64,000 nucleotides of DNA from Lentisphaerae bacterium GWF2_50_93 (GCA_001804815.1 MHBI01000069.1:21872-85871); one strand, 5' to 3'. Shown: positions 34,785 to 46,035, counted from the stretch's first letter. Notes: generated by a model not told the origin, from the letters alone. Made by a program: numbers and translations.

Positions 34785-35837
34785 ATGTCTATGAACCTCT
34801 ATCTTACAAGACCTGGACGGCTAAGCAGAAAAGACAACACTCTTTTCTTCGAGATCTTTAACATCGAGGACGAGAACCTCCTGGTTCTAGAAGAGGAAAC
34901 TCCTATTGACGATGACAACGCAATTGTGAAAAAACATGCACTCCCCGTCGAAAGCATTGATGCCGTCTATGTATTCAGCGAAACAAGAATCAACTCTAAA
35001 CTTCTCAATTTCCTTGCGCAGATGAAAATCCCGGTCCATTTTTTCAACTATTACGGATATCACAGCGGGACTTTCATGCCGAACGCTGAACAGCTCAGCG
35101 GAGATTTGGTTGTCAGGCAGGGGCTTGCATTTTCTGAAAATGCATCAAGAACTGAAATCTGCCGCTCACTGATAGATGCTAAAGCCCACAACATCCTTTC
35201 AATCCTCCAATATTATAAACGCAGGATTTCCGGGACAGAGGAAGCGATATCAAAAATTGAAGAACTAAAATCAGCTTCGGCGGTCGCAGGTTCCCCTGAT
35301 GAAATAATGGGGTACGAAGGCATGATTAACAGGATATACTATGATTCCTGGAAAATCTGGATGACGGAAGCAGAAGAATTCACGAGGAACTACAATCCGC
35401 CAGACACCCCCCTGAATGCAATAATCTCATTCATAAACAGTTTACTGTATACCGCATGCGTGAGTGAAATTTACAGGACCGCCCTCTATCCCGGAATCAG
35501 CTTTCTCCATACGCCCCAGACGAAGCGCTTTTCCCTGGCGTTGGATCTGGTGGAGCCTTTTAAACCAATAATGGTTGACAGACTCATCTTCCGGCTGTTT
35601 GACAGGAAAGAAATTACCGATAAGGGTTTTAGGGCGCATTCTAACGGAATCCTTCTTACGGATGACGCAAGAAAAAAAATACTCCAGGAGTGGGACGCCC
35701 TGATTAGGACAACCGTTCAAATACCACAGTTGAAGCGGTCCGTCTCATACAGGCAGCTAATAAGGCTGGACTGCTATAAGCTTGTAAAACACCTTCTCGA
35801 AAAGAAAGAATTCAAACCCTATAAGGTCCAATACTGA
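34785..35837 (+). CDS. cas1: Cas1 integrase
   Basis: A 350-residue protein with a Cas1 beta domain (LYLTRPGRLSRKDNTLFFEI, VESIDAVYVFSE) and the helical catalytic domain; the Glu in MGYEGMINRIYYDSW, His in SFLHTPQTKRFSLALDLVEP and its Asp/Glu pair are the expected metal ligands. Cas1 with Cas2 inserts new spacers. ATG 34791 is an alternative start. The stop overlaps the cas2 start. Confidence 0.92.
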   Translation: MSMNLYLTRPGRLSRKDNTLFFEIFNIEDENLLVLEEETPIDDDNAIVKKHALPVESIDAVYVFSETRINSKLLNFLAQMKIPVHFFNYYGYHSGTFMPNAEQLSGDLVVRQGLAFSENASRTEICRSLIDAKAHNILSILQYYKRRISGTEEAISKIEELKSASAVAGSPDEIMGYEGMINRIYYDSWKIWMTEAEEFTRNYNPPDTPLNAIISFINSLLYTACVSEIYRTALYPGISFLHTPQTKRFSLALDLVEPFKPIMVDRLIFRLFDRKEITDKGFRAHSNGILLTDDARKKILQEWDALIRTTVQIPQLKRSVSYRQLIRLDCYKLVKHLLEKKEFKPYKVQY

Positions 35838-36097
35838 TGTTCCTTTTAATCGTTTACGATACTGAAAGAAAAAATTGTGCAAAACTTCACAAGGCGCTTA
35901 AGAAGTATTTGTTCTGGAACCAAAACTCCGTCTTCGAAGGAACTGTAAGCAATGCACAATATGAGGAAATTAAATGTATTTTAAAAGATAAATGTGTGCC
36001 CGAAAGCCATATAGTGTTATATTCCATGGAGAATGAAAAACTACTCAACAGAGAGGAAATAGGTGAAGGAAAGGGAAATACCGGCAATATCTTATAA
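35837..36097 (+). CDS. cas2: Cas2 spacer acquisition subunit
   Basis: An 86-residue ferredoxin-fold protein (FLLIVYDTERKNCAKLHKAL, with the conserved Asp8 after the first strand). It contains the FWNQNSVFEGTVSNAQYEEI segment typical of Cas2. It starts within the cas1 stop (TGATG). The array leader begins directly after its stop. Confidence 0.92.
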   Translation: MFLLIVYDTERKNCAKLHKALKKYLFWNQNSVFEGTVSNAQYEEIKCILKDKCVPESHIVLYSMENEKLLNREEIGEGKGNTGNIL

Positions 36098-36214
36098 CCC
36101 CTTGCATGGAAATTATATGCATCATCTAGGATCGACAGGGTAAAAAGACTAAGATATTTTATTTAGAATTTAATTTGAATTCAAATAATATTTAAGAAGA
36201 ATGATTTTGACAGG
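36098..36214 (+). promoter_or_regulatory. CRISPR leader
   Basis: This 117-base AT-rich stretch lies between cas2 and the first perfect repeat. It contains repeated TTTA/AATT stretches (36155-36200). Leader polarity is supported by the perfect repeats at this end and the decayed repeats at the other. Confidence 0.75.
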
Positions 36215-39200
36215 GTTCCCATCGTACCGTAGTGGATTTGAAACGAGAATCAGAGCCTTCGGACTCCTGGCATATCATGCCGTTCCCATCGTACCGTAGT
36301 GGATTTGAAACAATTCCGATTTCATGAAGGAATTAAGAATCCTATAAGGTTCCCATCGTACCGTAGTGGATTTGAAACTGCAGTTCATGCACAGACGTTC
36401 CGGAAGTTTTGATTGTTCCCATCGTACCGTAGTGGATTTGAAACTCTTTATCATTTGTTCTTATCATCATTGTTGCTCTAGTTCCCATCGTACCGTAGTG
36501 GATTTGAAACTTATGCAACGTTGACGGATATGACCTTACAGGGTTCGTTCCCATCGTACCGTAGTGGATTTGAAACCTGATTCCCTTTCAAATACTGGTT
36601 AATCCATTCGAGTTCCCATCGTACCGTAGTGGATTTGAAACGTATTCGCTTTGTTCCCAGAGCCAGTAGAGCAGAAAGTTCCCATCGTACCGTAGTGGAT
36701 TTGAAACGACCATGGATGAACGGATGCTGGGGAAATTCTATTGGTTCCCATCGTACCGTAGTGGATTTGAAACATCCGTCCAAGCGCCAGATTGCATATT
36801 TCAATTTTAGTTCCCATCGTACCGTAGTGGATTTGAAACCCTTGTCTTCCTTGCCTTTTTCTGCCAGCTTTGCGGGTTCCCATCGTACCGTAGTGGATTT
36901 GAAACCCCTTATCCATGATGGCATTTACGCAGCCGAATTATGTTCCCATCGTACCGTAGTGGATTTGAAACTCATATTCCCCCAACATTCTTGTAATGTT
37001 TTCAATTGTTCCCATCGTACCGTAGTGGATTTGAAACCGCAATACTGGGCGAGGATGAACAATCACGGAGCCACGTTCCCATCGTACCGTAGTGGATTTG
37101 AAACAATATGCCAGCGATTTCGATGAATCGTTTTAGTTTTGTTCCCATCGTACCGTAGTGGATTTGAAACAAGGAAAATTCAGCTTTCCGTGTTGCGTTT
37201 GTATGCGTTCCCATCGTACCGTAGTGGATTTGAAACACATAATATTTTACCGCGTTGACATCGTAGCCGGACGTTCCCATCGTACCGTAGTGGATTTGAA
37301 ACATACCATACGGCGTTCGTCATTCGTTAGGTTTACAGGTTCCCATCGTACCGTAGTGGATTTGAAACAATACAGACATGATAACAAAAAGCACAAATAA
37401 AATTGTTCCCATCGTACCGTAGTGGATTTGAAACCTGTTAGATAGGGGTAAGCCCCTGGACGGCCCCGGGTTCCCATCGTACCGTAGTGGATTTGAAACA
37501 CTGAATTACTACCATGTGGAAACAGGCATGTAAAAGTTCCCATCGTACCGTAGTGGATTTGAAACTCCTGATGGAACCGCCCTTGAAATCAAAGGTCACC
37601 TGTTCCCATCGTACCGTAGTGGATTTGAAACTCGTCATAGATTCTCCTTTTGTTATCTTTTTGTTTCGTTCCCATCGTACCGTAGTGGATTTGAAACCAA
37701 AAGCAAAGCATTCAGCGAGAGGGAAGAAATAGTGTTCCCATCGTACCGTAGTGGATTTGAAACTTTGCGAAAAAGCAAACAATCTGTGCAGATTTACACG
37801 TTCCCATCGTACCGTAGTGGATTTGAAACCACTGAAACCGCGTTTTACATTTACAGGAACCGCAGGTTCCCATCGTACCGTAGTGGATTTGAAACGATGC
37901 TGTAAATCCGCCTTCAGTCCCTGCAATTGAGTTCCCATCGTACCGTAGTGGATTTGAAACAACATGAATGCAGCATAAGCCACGGCAAAGCCACAAGTTC
38001 CCATCGTACCGTAGTGGATTTGAAACCCAACCAGGGCAATATTGTCGAACAGTCAAAACTGGGTTCCCATCGTACCGTAGTGGATTTGAAACCTATCTTC
38101 TTTCGTTCTTGGTCAAGCCTGAGCTTCAGTTCCCATCGTACCGTAGTGGATTTGAAACCAATCTTGTCGCCAGTATCGATGACTTTCTTGGCAGTTCCCA
38201 TCGTACCGTAGTGGATTTGAAACGACTTAAGGCCTAAGGAATACCCCTGAATCCCCTGGGGTTCCCATCGTACCGTAGTGGATTTGAAACTTATTTGTCA
38301 AAGTGTGAGAGTTAATGCCATCATTCGTTCCCATCGTACCGTAGTGGATTTGAAACTCCGTATCGGGTATAGCCCCGCCTTGATCGACAAACAGTTCCCA
38401 TCGTACCGTAGTGGATTTGAAACCCATTGGAACTTTGCGGGTCATTGCGCCGGTGTCGAGTTCCCATCGTACCGTAGTGGATTTGAAACATGAGCAAATA
38501 ATTACCGCCACTTTGCGATGAAGCCGTTCCCATCGTACCGTAGTGGATTTGAAACATGAACGGAGTCTCTTTGAGATTGGCAATTCTAAGAGTTCCCATC
38601 GTACCGTAGTGGATTTGAAACTTAAAAGAAGAAGCAAATCCTCCCCTCAAAACCCTGGTTCCCATCGTACCGTAGTGGATTTGAAACTCATGTCGGGGGC
38701 TTCACAAGAGATTTACACCGGAGGTTCCCATCGTACCGTAGTGGATTTGAAACTGCTGAAAAGGGAATGAGCGTTGTTGAAGACTTGGAGTTCCCATCGT
38801 ACCGTAGTGGATTTGAAACTGGTGAACTTATGTCCTCAGCTGAAGGTCGGATTGTGTTCCCATCGTACCGTAGTGGATTTGAAACCCATTATCAGTTGAT
38901 AAATAAATATCAGTAGCACCAGTTCCCATCGTACCGTAGTGGATTTGAAACATGAATCAGAAATTAATTCTTGATGTTCCTGATTTAAGTTCCCATCGTA
39001 CCGTAGTGGATTTGAAACCACTTTCGAACTTCCCCAGTCGCGTCCTCTTCCTCGTTCCCATCGTACCGTAGTGGATTTGAAACATCGCAATCAGCCTGGC
39101 GTACTATACAGGAATGAGAGTTCCCATCGTACCGTAGTGGATTTGAAACGCCTAAAATGCCGTTATGTCCGGAGGGGCGTTTAGGAGTTCCCATCGTACC

Positions 39201-42200
39201 GTAGTGGATTTGAAACCCTGCTTCAATAATGTCGCGTGTGATAGACTAACCAGTTCCCATCGTACCGTAGTGGATTTGAAACGAATTCCGTTATTGTATT
39301 CGATGAAGCTTACGAAAGGTTCCCATCGTACCGTAGTGGATTTGAAACAAGTTCAAGGACTGGACCCCGGCAGAGAAGAACTTCGGTTCCCATCGTACCG
39401 TAGTGGATTTGAAACTAATACTTCACAATAAATGGCTGAATCAATGATATTGTTCCCATCGTACCGTAGTGGATTTGAAACCATTGAAGTGGCAGACGGG
39501 GCCAATGTCACGGGAATGTTCCCATCGTACCGTAGTGGATTTGAAACAAGAAATACACGTCGATCGTGCCTTTACGCATTCCAGTTCCCATCGTACCGTA
39601 GTGGATTTGAAACCTTATCTTGGTGAACTTGTTTCTCGATCTCTCGTTAGTTCCCATCGTACCGTAGTGGATTTGAAACCAGACTTCAGCTTCTTCTCCC
39701 GGGCGAGTCGCGCGAGTTCCCATCGTACCGTAGTGGATTTGAAACCAAGCTGGATGATATTGTCTATGCCTTGAAGCATGGGTTCCCATCGTACCGTAGT
39801 GGATTTGAAACATTGTAAGCAGTTTACCGATAAATCCGGACTTCATAGTTCCCATCGTACCGTAGTGGATTTGAAACCCGGACAACCTTAGAGGGCTTAC
39901 GGTAATGCCCGGCGTTCCCATCGTACCGTAGTGGATTTGAAACTTGTCCCACTGAATGGCAATCCTGCACCTGTTGCTTGTTCCCATCGTACCGTAGTGG
40001 ATTTGAAACCTACTTCCAGGGATTCGAGAATGAGAAGATATTCGCGTTCCCATCGTACCGTAGTGGATTTGAAACCTATTTGCTGGAGGAACGGAAGGCG
40101 ATTTGCATGGAGGTTCCCATCGTACCGTAGTGGATTTGAAACCATTCTTGACATACGACCTGATTGCCTCATGCGAATGTTCCCATCGTACCGTAGTGGA
40201 TTTGAAACACCATCAACCGCACAGAGAAACCTTGATTCCGGCATGGTTCCCATCGTACCGTAGTGGATTTGAAACCACTTAGGCATGGGAGGCCTCCGGG
40301 AGGTTAGGGTTGTTCCCATCGTACCGTAGTGGATTTGAAACGAAGTAGAGCTTGACAATTCAGATTTTACGCTTCCAGGTTCCCATCGTACCGTAGTGGA
40401 TTTGAAACAGCAAGGGGCAGTCATTGGTCAATGTCGATAGGCAAGTTCCCATCGTACCGTAGTGGATTTGAAACACAGCTTGTAGCGCTCGTGCGAGCTT
40501 GAATTGAAGGGTTCCCATCGTACCGTAGTGGATTTGAAACCCGTTCAGAATGGTTTCCTGAATCTCCCTGATGAACGTTCCCATCGTACCGTAGTGGATT
40601 TGAAACATGACACGCCCCGTCTTGCCTGCTGACAGCTCGCTCGTTCCCATCGTACCGTAGTGGATTTGAAACCCAGATGTGGAGATGATGGTGTGTGAAG
40701 GACATTGCGTTCCCATCGTACCGTAGTGGATTTGAAACTACTTCAAGGGGTGGGATGTGGGGTGTGGATACTGTGTTCCCATCGTACCGTAGTGGATTTG
40801 AAACCGCTGGCATGTGGTTGGCAGCGATGCCTATGGCTCCGTTCCCATCGTACCGTAGTGGATTTGAAACACGCACCGCCGACGGCCGGAATATTGCACC
40901 TGGTAGTTCCCATCGTACCGTAGTGGATTTGAAACCATCAGCGCCTTGGTGTTGAAGTCCGAATAAATCCTAGTTCCCATCGTACCGTAGTGGATTTGAA
41001 ACTTCCAAAGAAAGATAAAGCCTGTGACTTTTTTACACGTTCCCATCGTACCGTAGTGGATTTGAAACTTGAACTGGGCAAATTTAAACTGTCCAAGTCA
41101 AAACGTTCCCATCGTACCGTAGTGGATTTGAAACCCGGTCTTTGTCACAGCCTTCATGTTGCAGATCGCCGTTCCCATCGTACCGTAGTGGATTTGAAAC
41201 GAAGAACTGGAAAAGTTAACGGAGGCCATAAAATGAGTTCCCATCGTACCGTAGTGGATTTGAAACCGAGATGATCGGCAAGTTCCAGGGAGGTAAGGAT
41301 AAGTTCCCATCGTACCGTAGTGGATTTGAAACTTGGGCGTGTTCTGAAGATCATTGTTGATCCATCCAAGTTCCCATCGTACCGTAGTGGATTTGAAACT
41401 CCTTTCGCTTCCATTTCAGATATTTGACAGCTACTGGTTCCCATCGTACCGTAGTGGATTTGAAACGACAAATCGCCGTCCATGCGGCCTGTAAGGGCAT
41501 CAGTTCCCATCGTACCGTAGTGGATTTGAAACTAGGAAGGCCATGAACAGGCGGTCATTTGAAAGCGGGTTCCCATCGTACCGTAGTGGATTTGAAACGT
41601 TATAGGTGTCCATTCGCCATCCACCACGGACATGAGTTCCCATCGTACCGTAGTGGATTTGAAACTAGGCTCTGCGCAGGAGGATTCATTTCCAAATACC
41701 GGTTCCCATCGTACCGTAGAGGATTTGAAACCATTGATTTGCCCTGGCTATGACATGTCCTAGCGTGGTTCCCATCGTACCGTAGTGGATTTGAAACTTG
41801 TCCTTTTCGCTGTAGAAGCGGCGGCATTTGGCGGTTCCCATCGTACCGTAGTGGATTTGAAACAAATGAGTCTGAAAATAAGGCAGAAAACAAGCGAAAG
41901 TTCCCATCGTACCGTAGTGGATTTGAAACCGCGCCCTTCACATGGCAAGACTGCCCTGGCCGCTCGTTCCCATCGTACCGTAGTGGATTTGAAACTATCG
42001 GCGCAAGGCTTGGTCACGGACTGGGTCACAAGTTCCCATCGTACCGTAGTGGATTTGAAACCTTGAGCTTGTCACTCCCTGCGTCATTGAATCAATAGTT
42101 CCCATCGTACCGTAGTGGATTTGAAACTAATTTGTCGAGATAGACCAAAGATTAAAGCCCATGGTTCCCATCGTACCGTAGTGGATTTGAAACTGATGTC

Positions 42201-42391
42201 GACGGTTATGCCGCTGCGCCTGGCCCGGTGTTCCCATCGAACCGTCGTGGATTTGAAACTGGATGTTCTCCAGGACGGGACCAAGAAGCGTAAGCGTTCC
42301 CATCGAACCGTCGTGGATTTGAAACCCCATGTAATCAAGAGTTACAAAAGTCGGTCTTCGTGTTCCCATCGCACCGAAGTGGATTTGAAAT
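36215..42391 (+). CRISPR. CRISPR array, 94 repeats and 93 spacers
   Basis: The 30-base repeat begins GTTCCCATCG, continues TACCGTAGTG and ends GATTTGAAAC. I counted 94 copies with a period of 65-69 bases and spacers mostly 35-38 bases long. Repeats 1-83 look identical; repeat 84 (41702) has one change. The last three (42230, 42296, 42362) carry changes such as CGAACCGTCG and a final T, marking the old, leader-distal end. The 3' end of the repeat gives the crRNA handle TTTGAAAC, so transcription should be on the plus strand from the leader. Open frames across the array are artefacts of the repeats. I cannot name spacer targets. Confidence 0.98.
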
Positions 42392-42427
42392 CAGGATTGG
42401 CATTGGAGGGACATAATTGATTACCTG

Positions 42428-42522
42428 ACCCACATCATACCGAAGTGGTTTTGAAACAAATACATGGCTGAGTTTTGGATGACCGGCGGATTATTCCAAT
42501 CGTACCGAAGTGGTTTTATGCT
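42428..42522 (+). repeat. Two decayed CRISPR repeats beyond the array end
   Basis: Positions 42428-42457 and 42493-42522 keep the repeat spacing (65 bases) and the core TACCGAAGTGGTTTT but have about six to eight differences from the repeat. They share the changes CCGAAG and GGTTTT with each other, a sign of gradual decay of the oldest repeats. Confidence 0.8.
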
Positions 42523-42556
42523 TGGACCAGGTGGACTAACTGCCACCCTTGTGCCT

Positions 42557-43774
42557 TCAGCCCTTATCATCCTGCCCTATACCCAGGTTGTTCTTCACCG
42601 TCGCACCGGAGGATATCGCACCCTTGCCGAAGCGACCCCGGATATTGTCCATGGCACGTTCGATCTTCTCGTTCTTCTCCCTACGGGTGTCATGGGCATC
42701 GGCGAACAGGCTCATCTGCCCGGAATCGTCCTCTGCGACGAGATCCGCACCAGTGACCGTGATCGTGCGGATCTTAGCCTTCATGTCCCAGGCGCTCCTT
42801 ATCAGTTCGATTGCCGCACCACCTATCTCCGCCGCCAGGTGCGTAGGACTGTCAAGCTTTCGCTGCCTTGAGATACTTTTGAACTGCGGATCCTTGATCA
42901 TCACCTGAACCGTATTGCACCTGAGCCCCTCGCACCTGAGCCGTGCTGCAACGGTGTCCGCCAAGGACATAACGCCGGTCCTGATGTCATCTATTCCGAC
43001 AAGATCCCGCTTGAAGGTCATGCCGTTCCCTATGGATTTGGCCTGCCTAGCATCATCTGCGGATCTCACGAGTTCGTCGTCAATGCCGTTCGCGTAGTCG
43101 TGCAGGACTCCGCCCATCTTACCGAGCTTATCCATTATGAGCTTCCTGTCAGATGCTGCAAGCTGGCCTATAGTGGCAATGCCCAGCCTGGCAAGTACAG
43201 TGGCTGCTGCTTCCCCGACGAACAGCAGGTCTGTCACCGGCAATGGAAATACAATGGTCTTGTAGTTGTCTCTGCTGATTACCGTTGTAGCGTCGGGCTT
43301 CTTGTAGTCGCTGCCAAGTTTGGCGAACACCTTGGTGAATGACACGCCGACTGAGACTGAGAGGCCCAGCTCGGTCTTGACTGCAGCCCTTATCGTGTCG
43401 GCGATCTTCTGGCCGTCGCCGAAGATATGCATTGTCCCTGTGACATCAAGCCATGACTCGTCGATGCCGAAGGGTTCCACCAGAGGAGTGAACCTTTCGT
43501 ATAGCTGGTTGACAAACTTGGAGTACTTGTCATATTCATCGTGGCGCGGAGGCACCAGCACCAGGCCGGGGCACTTCTGCCGGGCCTGCCACACGGTCTC
43601 GGCAGTCGTGACACCGAACTTCTTGGCAAGCTCGTTCTTTGCCAAAATAATGCCGTGGCGCTTCTCGACATCGCCGCCTACCGCCATCGGCACGTCCTTC
43701 AGTTCAGGGCGGTGCAGGCATTCCACGGCGGCATAGAAGCCATTAAGGTCGCAATGTAATATTGTACGGTCCAC
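42557..43774 (-). CDS. dinB: Y-family DNA polymerase IV (DinB)
   Basis: A 405-residue translesion polymerase. GTG 43774 is chosen as start because GGAGG lies five bases before it and the family typically starts with DRTILHCD; ATG 43786 would add four residues. Catalytic features: HCDLNGFYAAVE with the first Asp, the PFGIDESWLDVT motif with Asp-Glu, SVSVGVSFTKVFAKLGSDYKKP, and little-finger sequence to about residue 350. The C-terminal QMSLFAD looks like a beta-clamp binding motif. It ends just past the CRISPR array and reads towards it; it belongs to the minus-strand block on the right. Confidence 0.9.
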   Translation of the reverse strand: MDRTILHCDLNGFYAAVECLHRPELKDVPMAVGGDVEKRHGIILAKNELAKKFGVTTAETVWQARQKCPGLVLVPPRHDEYDKYSKFVNQLYERFTPLVEPFGIDESWLDVTGTMHIFGDGQKIADTIRAAVKTELGLSVSVGVSFTKVFAKLGSDYKKPDATTVISRDNYKTIVFPLPVTDLLFVGEAAATVLARLGIATIGQLAASDRKLIMDKLGKMGGVLHDYANGIDDELVRSADDARQAKSIGNGMTFKRDLVGIDDIRTGVMSLADTVAARLRCEGLRCNTVQVMIKDPQFKSISRQRKLDSPTHLAAEIGGAAIELIRSAWDMKAKIRTITVTGADLVAEDDSGQMSLFADAHDTRREKNEKIERAMDNIRGRFGKGAISSGATVKNNLGIGQDDKG

Positions 43775-43972
43775 AGTATCCTCCATTGAGGCGGATATTG
43801 TATATCGACAGTGCGGCGCAGTCAATGCAGTTTTGTGCCGGAGCTGGACAAAACCCGTATTGGACACGCCTGACAGCAGGACTTGTACTTCACACCGGCA
43901 TGCAGCATGTTCCCTGGATTTTCCGGGAGTCCCAGGAAATTGGAATCTAATCATAAGTAGCTTCACAAGGCT

Positions 43973-43995
43973 AAAAAAGAGGGCATTGCCCTCTT
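43973..43995 (-). terminator. Rho-independent terminator
   Basis: On the minus strand, AAGAGGGC-AAT-GCCCTCTT is followed by TTTTTTAG. It starts inside the stop codon region of the 182-residue membrane protein and ends the minus-strand block before dinB. Confidence 0.8.
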
Positions 43996-44542
43996 ATCCT
44001 ATCTTGATGTTCCCGATCCCTTTCAGAAGCAGCCGCCACACCATCACCACGACCAATGACAAAAACCACAATGTCTTGATCCTGCCGACACCTGTTTTAC
44101 GCAATACCCGGTCATCGTCACGTATCCCCCACAGCACCTGCATGAACGGCCATACTGTACCGGCCAGCAGTATAGCCAGCGGCGCCGACCTGTACAACCC
44201 GTATTCAACGAGGCCGTACGCCATTATTCCGGCCGATATTCCAAGATAGCAGGTCCATGCAATAGCATACTCTGTCCTCCTGGTGATCCTGAAGACATGC
44301 TTGACGCGCCGCCTCACGGCCTCCGCAAGCTCGGAACCAAACAATGTAACAGCGACTGCAATACAGGTGAAGAATATCATACGCGGACCGAGCTTCTCCA
44401 TTACTGCGGCGCGCATCTCTGCGCCCTGGCGCGCAATTGCGGCCTGCATGCGGTGTCCGCCGACTATGTAGCCGACCCTGTATTCCGTGTCGCCGGCGCA
44501 GGTGACGGATGCCGCAAGCAACAGCATAATGATCATCCTCAT
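43994..44542 (-). CDS. Membrane protein with signal peptide, unknown
   Basis: A 182-residue protein starting at ATG 44542 (GGAAGGG upstream); the longer frame to 44860 is rejected since the signal peptide MRMIIMLLLAASVTCAGD begins here. It has four further hydrophobic segments (about 50-65, 88-105, 112-130 and 150-172). No family is recognised. It overlaps the upstream 67-residue gene by four bases. The pair may be a membrane module of the mobile element, such as a pore or transfer component. Confidence 0.6.
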   Translation of the reverse strand: MRMIIMLLLAASVTCAGDTEYRVGYIVGGHRMQAAIARQGAEMRAAVMEKLGPRMIFFTCIAVAVTLFGSELAEAVRRRVKHVFRITRRTEYAIAWTCYLGISAGIMAYGLVEYGLYRSAPLAILLAGTVWPFMQVLWGIRDDDRVLRKTGVGRIKTLWFLSLVVVMVWRLLLKGIGNIKIG

Positions 44543-44742
44543 CCGGATCCCTTCCTGTATTTGAGATAGGCGGCTACGGCTACCGTTATTATGAGCACTG
44601 CCAGCAGGTATCCGAATATGCTGGAGCCCTGGCTTACACTCGGAACCCCCGGCTGTATGACAACCGGCGGGGCGCCCCTGCCGGCGTTCCCTGCGATTAT
44701 CAGTATCGCCAGGCTTATCGCTATCCATACGAAAAAAGGCAT
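44539..44742 (-). CDS. Small two-helix membrane protein
   Basis: A 67-residue protein with an N-terminal hydrophobic segment (FFVWIAISLAILIIAGNAG), a Pro/Ser-rich loop and a second membrane helix (YLLAVLIITVAVAAYLKYRK). GGGAGG precedes the start. It is coupled to the next membrane protein. No family is recognised. Confidence 0.6.
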   Translation of the reverse strand: MPFFVWIAISLAILIIAGNAGRGAPPVVIQPGVPSVSQGSSIFGYLLAVLIITVAVAAYLKYRKGSG

Positions 44743-44807
44743 AAATCCTCCCTTGAAAGCAAGGGCGGAGCATCTGCCCCGCCCTTATTTGCATTTGTCT
44801 TTCCGGA

Positions 44808-45032
44808 TCAGGCTGCGACGCCCTTTTCCCCGGCTGCCTTGACGAACTCAACCTCGTCATCGGCCTCGATGACGGTGTCCATGTCGGTAATCCCGTCGCC
44901 GTTCACGAGGATGGTGCAGTTGTCCTTGGGGATGTTCAGCACCTGCCCATATGACCTTACAGCCTCGTTGATGGTCTTACCTTCGGCTTCACCGACTTCG
45001 ATTGTGTTCACTCCGCAGATTAGCTTCGGCAT
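44808..45032 (-). CDS. Ubiquitin-like beta-grasp protein (PRTRC-C/ThiS-like)
   Basis: A 74-residue protein matching the beta-grasp layout: strand KLICGVNTIEVGE, helix TINEAVRSYGQVL, then NCTILVNGDGITDMDTVIEA with DDEVEFVKAAGEKG. This is the ThiS/MoaD/ubiquitin pattern and corresponds to protein C of PRTRC-type elements. The C-terminus is GEKGVAA; no terminal Gly-Gly is seen, so conjugation would need trimming or happen in another way. Neighbouring ThiF-, E2- and JAB-like genes support a ubiquitin-like pathway. AGGAGAAC lies before the start. Confidence 0.75.
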   Translation of the reverse strand: MPKLICGVNTIEVGEAEGKTINEAVRSYGQVLNIPKDNCTILVNGDGITDMDTVIEADDEVEFVKAAGEKGVAA

Positions 45033-45144
45033 TTTCGTTCTCCTTCTCTTTGTGTTGCCCGCCGCCGTTATGGCTGCGGGATTTGTTTATACGGCTTCAT
45101 GCCGCATGTTCTTTCAATCTTTATTTTTCTTGATTCCAGATTCA

Positions 45145-45384
45145 TTAAGCAGCTGGCGGCTCGTAGAGCTCGTAGCCGTTGCCGTCTATCAGCTCTGCTA
45201 TCGGCACCAGCGACAGATCTCCACCACCCCCACGGTTTACGGCGCAGAGCACCAGCTTTTCGGCCATGTCGGTTTTCCTAGTGCAGACTGCAAGTGCTAT
45301 GTCTCCAGACTTCACAGCACGGCACAGCGTATTGAAGTTTGTTTCTTCGCCCTTCATTATTTTTCTGTCCGTATTTGTTTTCAT
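45145..45384 (-). CDS. Small conserved mobile-element protein, unknown
   Basis: A 79-residue protein starting at ATG 45384 with GGAGG upstream; the longer frame to 45525 overlaps the zinc-ribbon gene and is rejected. The sequence NFNTLCRAVKSGDIALAVC followed by VLCAVNRGGGGDLSLVPIAE and NGYELYEPP is typical of a small protein found with PRTRC-type elements, of unknown role. Its start overlaps the stop of the zinc-ribbon gene by four bases. Confidence 0.65.
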   Translation of the reverse strand: MKTNTDRKIMKGEETNFNTLCRAVKSGDIALAVCTRKTDMAEKLVLCAVNRGGGGDLSLVPIAELIDGNGYELYEPPAA

Positions 45385-45590
45385 ACTACCTCCTCCACGT
45401 TCACCAGCCTGTAGACATCCCTCCAGCTGCGGCCGCATTCCTTGCAGCTGACTTCCTGGGATGCGCCAGTACCTTCGATATCCACGGACTCGCCGGTTAT
45501 GCTCTCGGACCCGCAGTACGGGCATTTCCCGCCATGCCGCAGATAGGATCTTTTCTTCTCCGCTGAAATGGCTTCCGTCTTATCAGGCAT
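45381..45590 (-). CDS. Zinc-ribbon protein, paralog 1
   Basis: A 69-residue protein with two Cys pairs (KCPYCGSE and SCKECGRSW) forming one zinc ribbon, ending RDVYRLVNVEEVV. The gene at 47461 is a paralog with the same spacing and tail. Such ribbons may bind nucleic acid or act as adaptor domains; nothing more specific can be said. It overlaps genes on both sides. Confidence 0.7.
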   Translation of the reverse strand: MPDKTEAISAEKKRSYLRHGGKCPYCGSESITGESVDIEGTGASQEVSCKECGRSWRDVYRLVNVEEVV

Positions 45591-46035
45591 TGCCGGCCTC
45601 CTTTCCGATATACCTTTCGTTCACTATCTCGACCAGGGATGCTCCGTATTTCCTGCGCAGTTCAGCGGCAGTCTCCTGGGAATACTGCCGGCTGAGCGTA
45701 TGGAATAATCCCTCCTTGTCACCCTGCAGGCGGAATAGGACTTCCTTCCTGCAGAGCCGCCGGAGTTTCCTGTCCAGGAGATATGCATCCACCATTCCTG
45801 CGACATAACTGTCCCACGGCTCGATCTCATCGGTTGCTGAGTTCTTCCTTGCATATTCGAAGAATATCTTTCTTTCAGCCTCTTCCTTGAAGTAGTAGCT
45901 GTAGCAGCCTCCGTCGGCCATGTCGTGGACGTCGGCTACCTTCATGCCATCCCGGTACAGTGCAGCGTTGAAGCCGTGCCCCTCGTTGCCCATGAAGGTC
46001 TTTATGTTCCTGACTTCGTAAGCATCTTTTCCCAT
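45583..46035 (-). CDS. Conserved mobile-element protein, unknown
   Basis: A 150-residue protein. The segment KTFMGNEGHGFNAALYRDGM followed by KVADVHDMADGGCYSYYF is a pattern I associate with plasmid- and PRTRC-type accessory proteins of unknown function. The C-terminal half is helical and charged. It overlaps the downstream zinc-ribbon gene by eight bases. Confidence 0.6.
   Translation of the reverse strand: MGKDAYEVRNIKTFMGNEGHGFNAALYRDGMKVADVHDMADGGCYSYYFKEEAERKIFFEYARKNSATDEIEPWDSYVAGMVDAYLLDRKLRRLCRKEVLFRLQGDKEGLFHTLSRQYSQETAAELRRKYGASLVEIVNERYIGKEAGNA

Noticed and set aside
36245..42361. Spacers matching genes in this window (self-targeting)
   Set aside because: I could not search 93 spacers reliably by eye; no match is claimed.
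36342..42420. Dozens of open frames of 60-190 codons on both strands across the CRISPR array
   Set aside because: Their translations only repeat the 30-base unit (FQIHYGTMGT, FKSTTVRWE, SHRTVVDLK) around random spacers.
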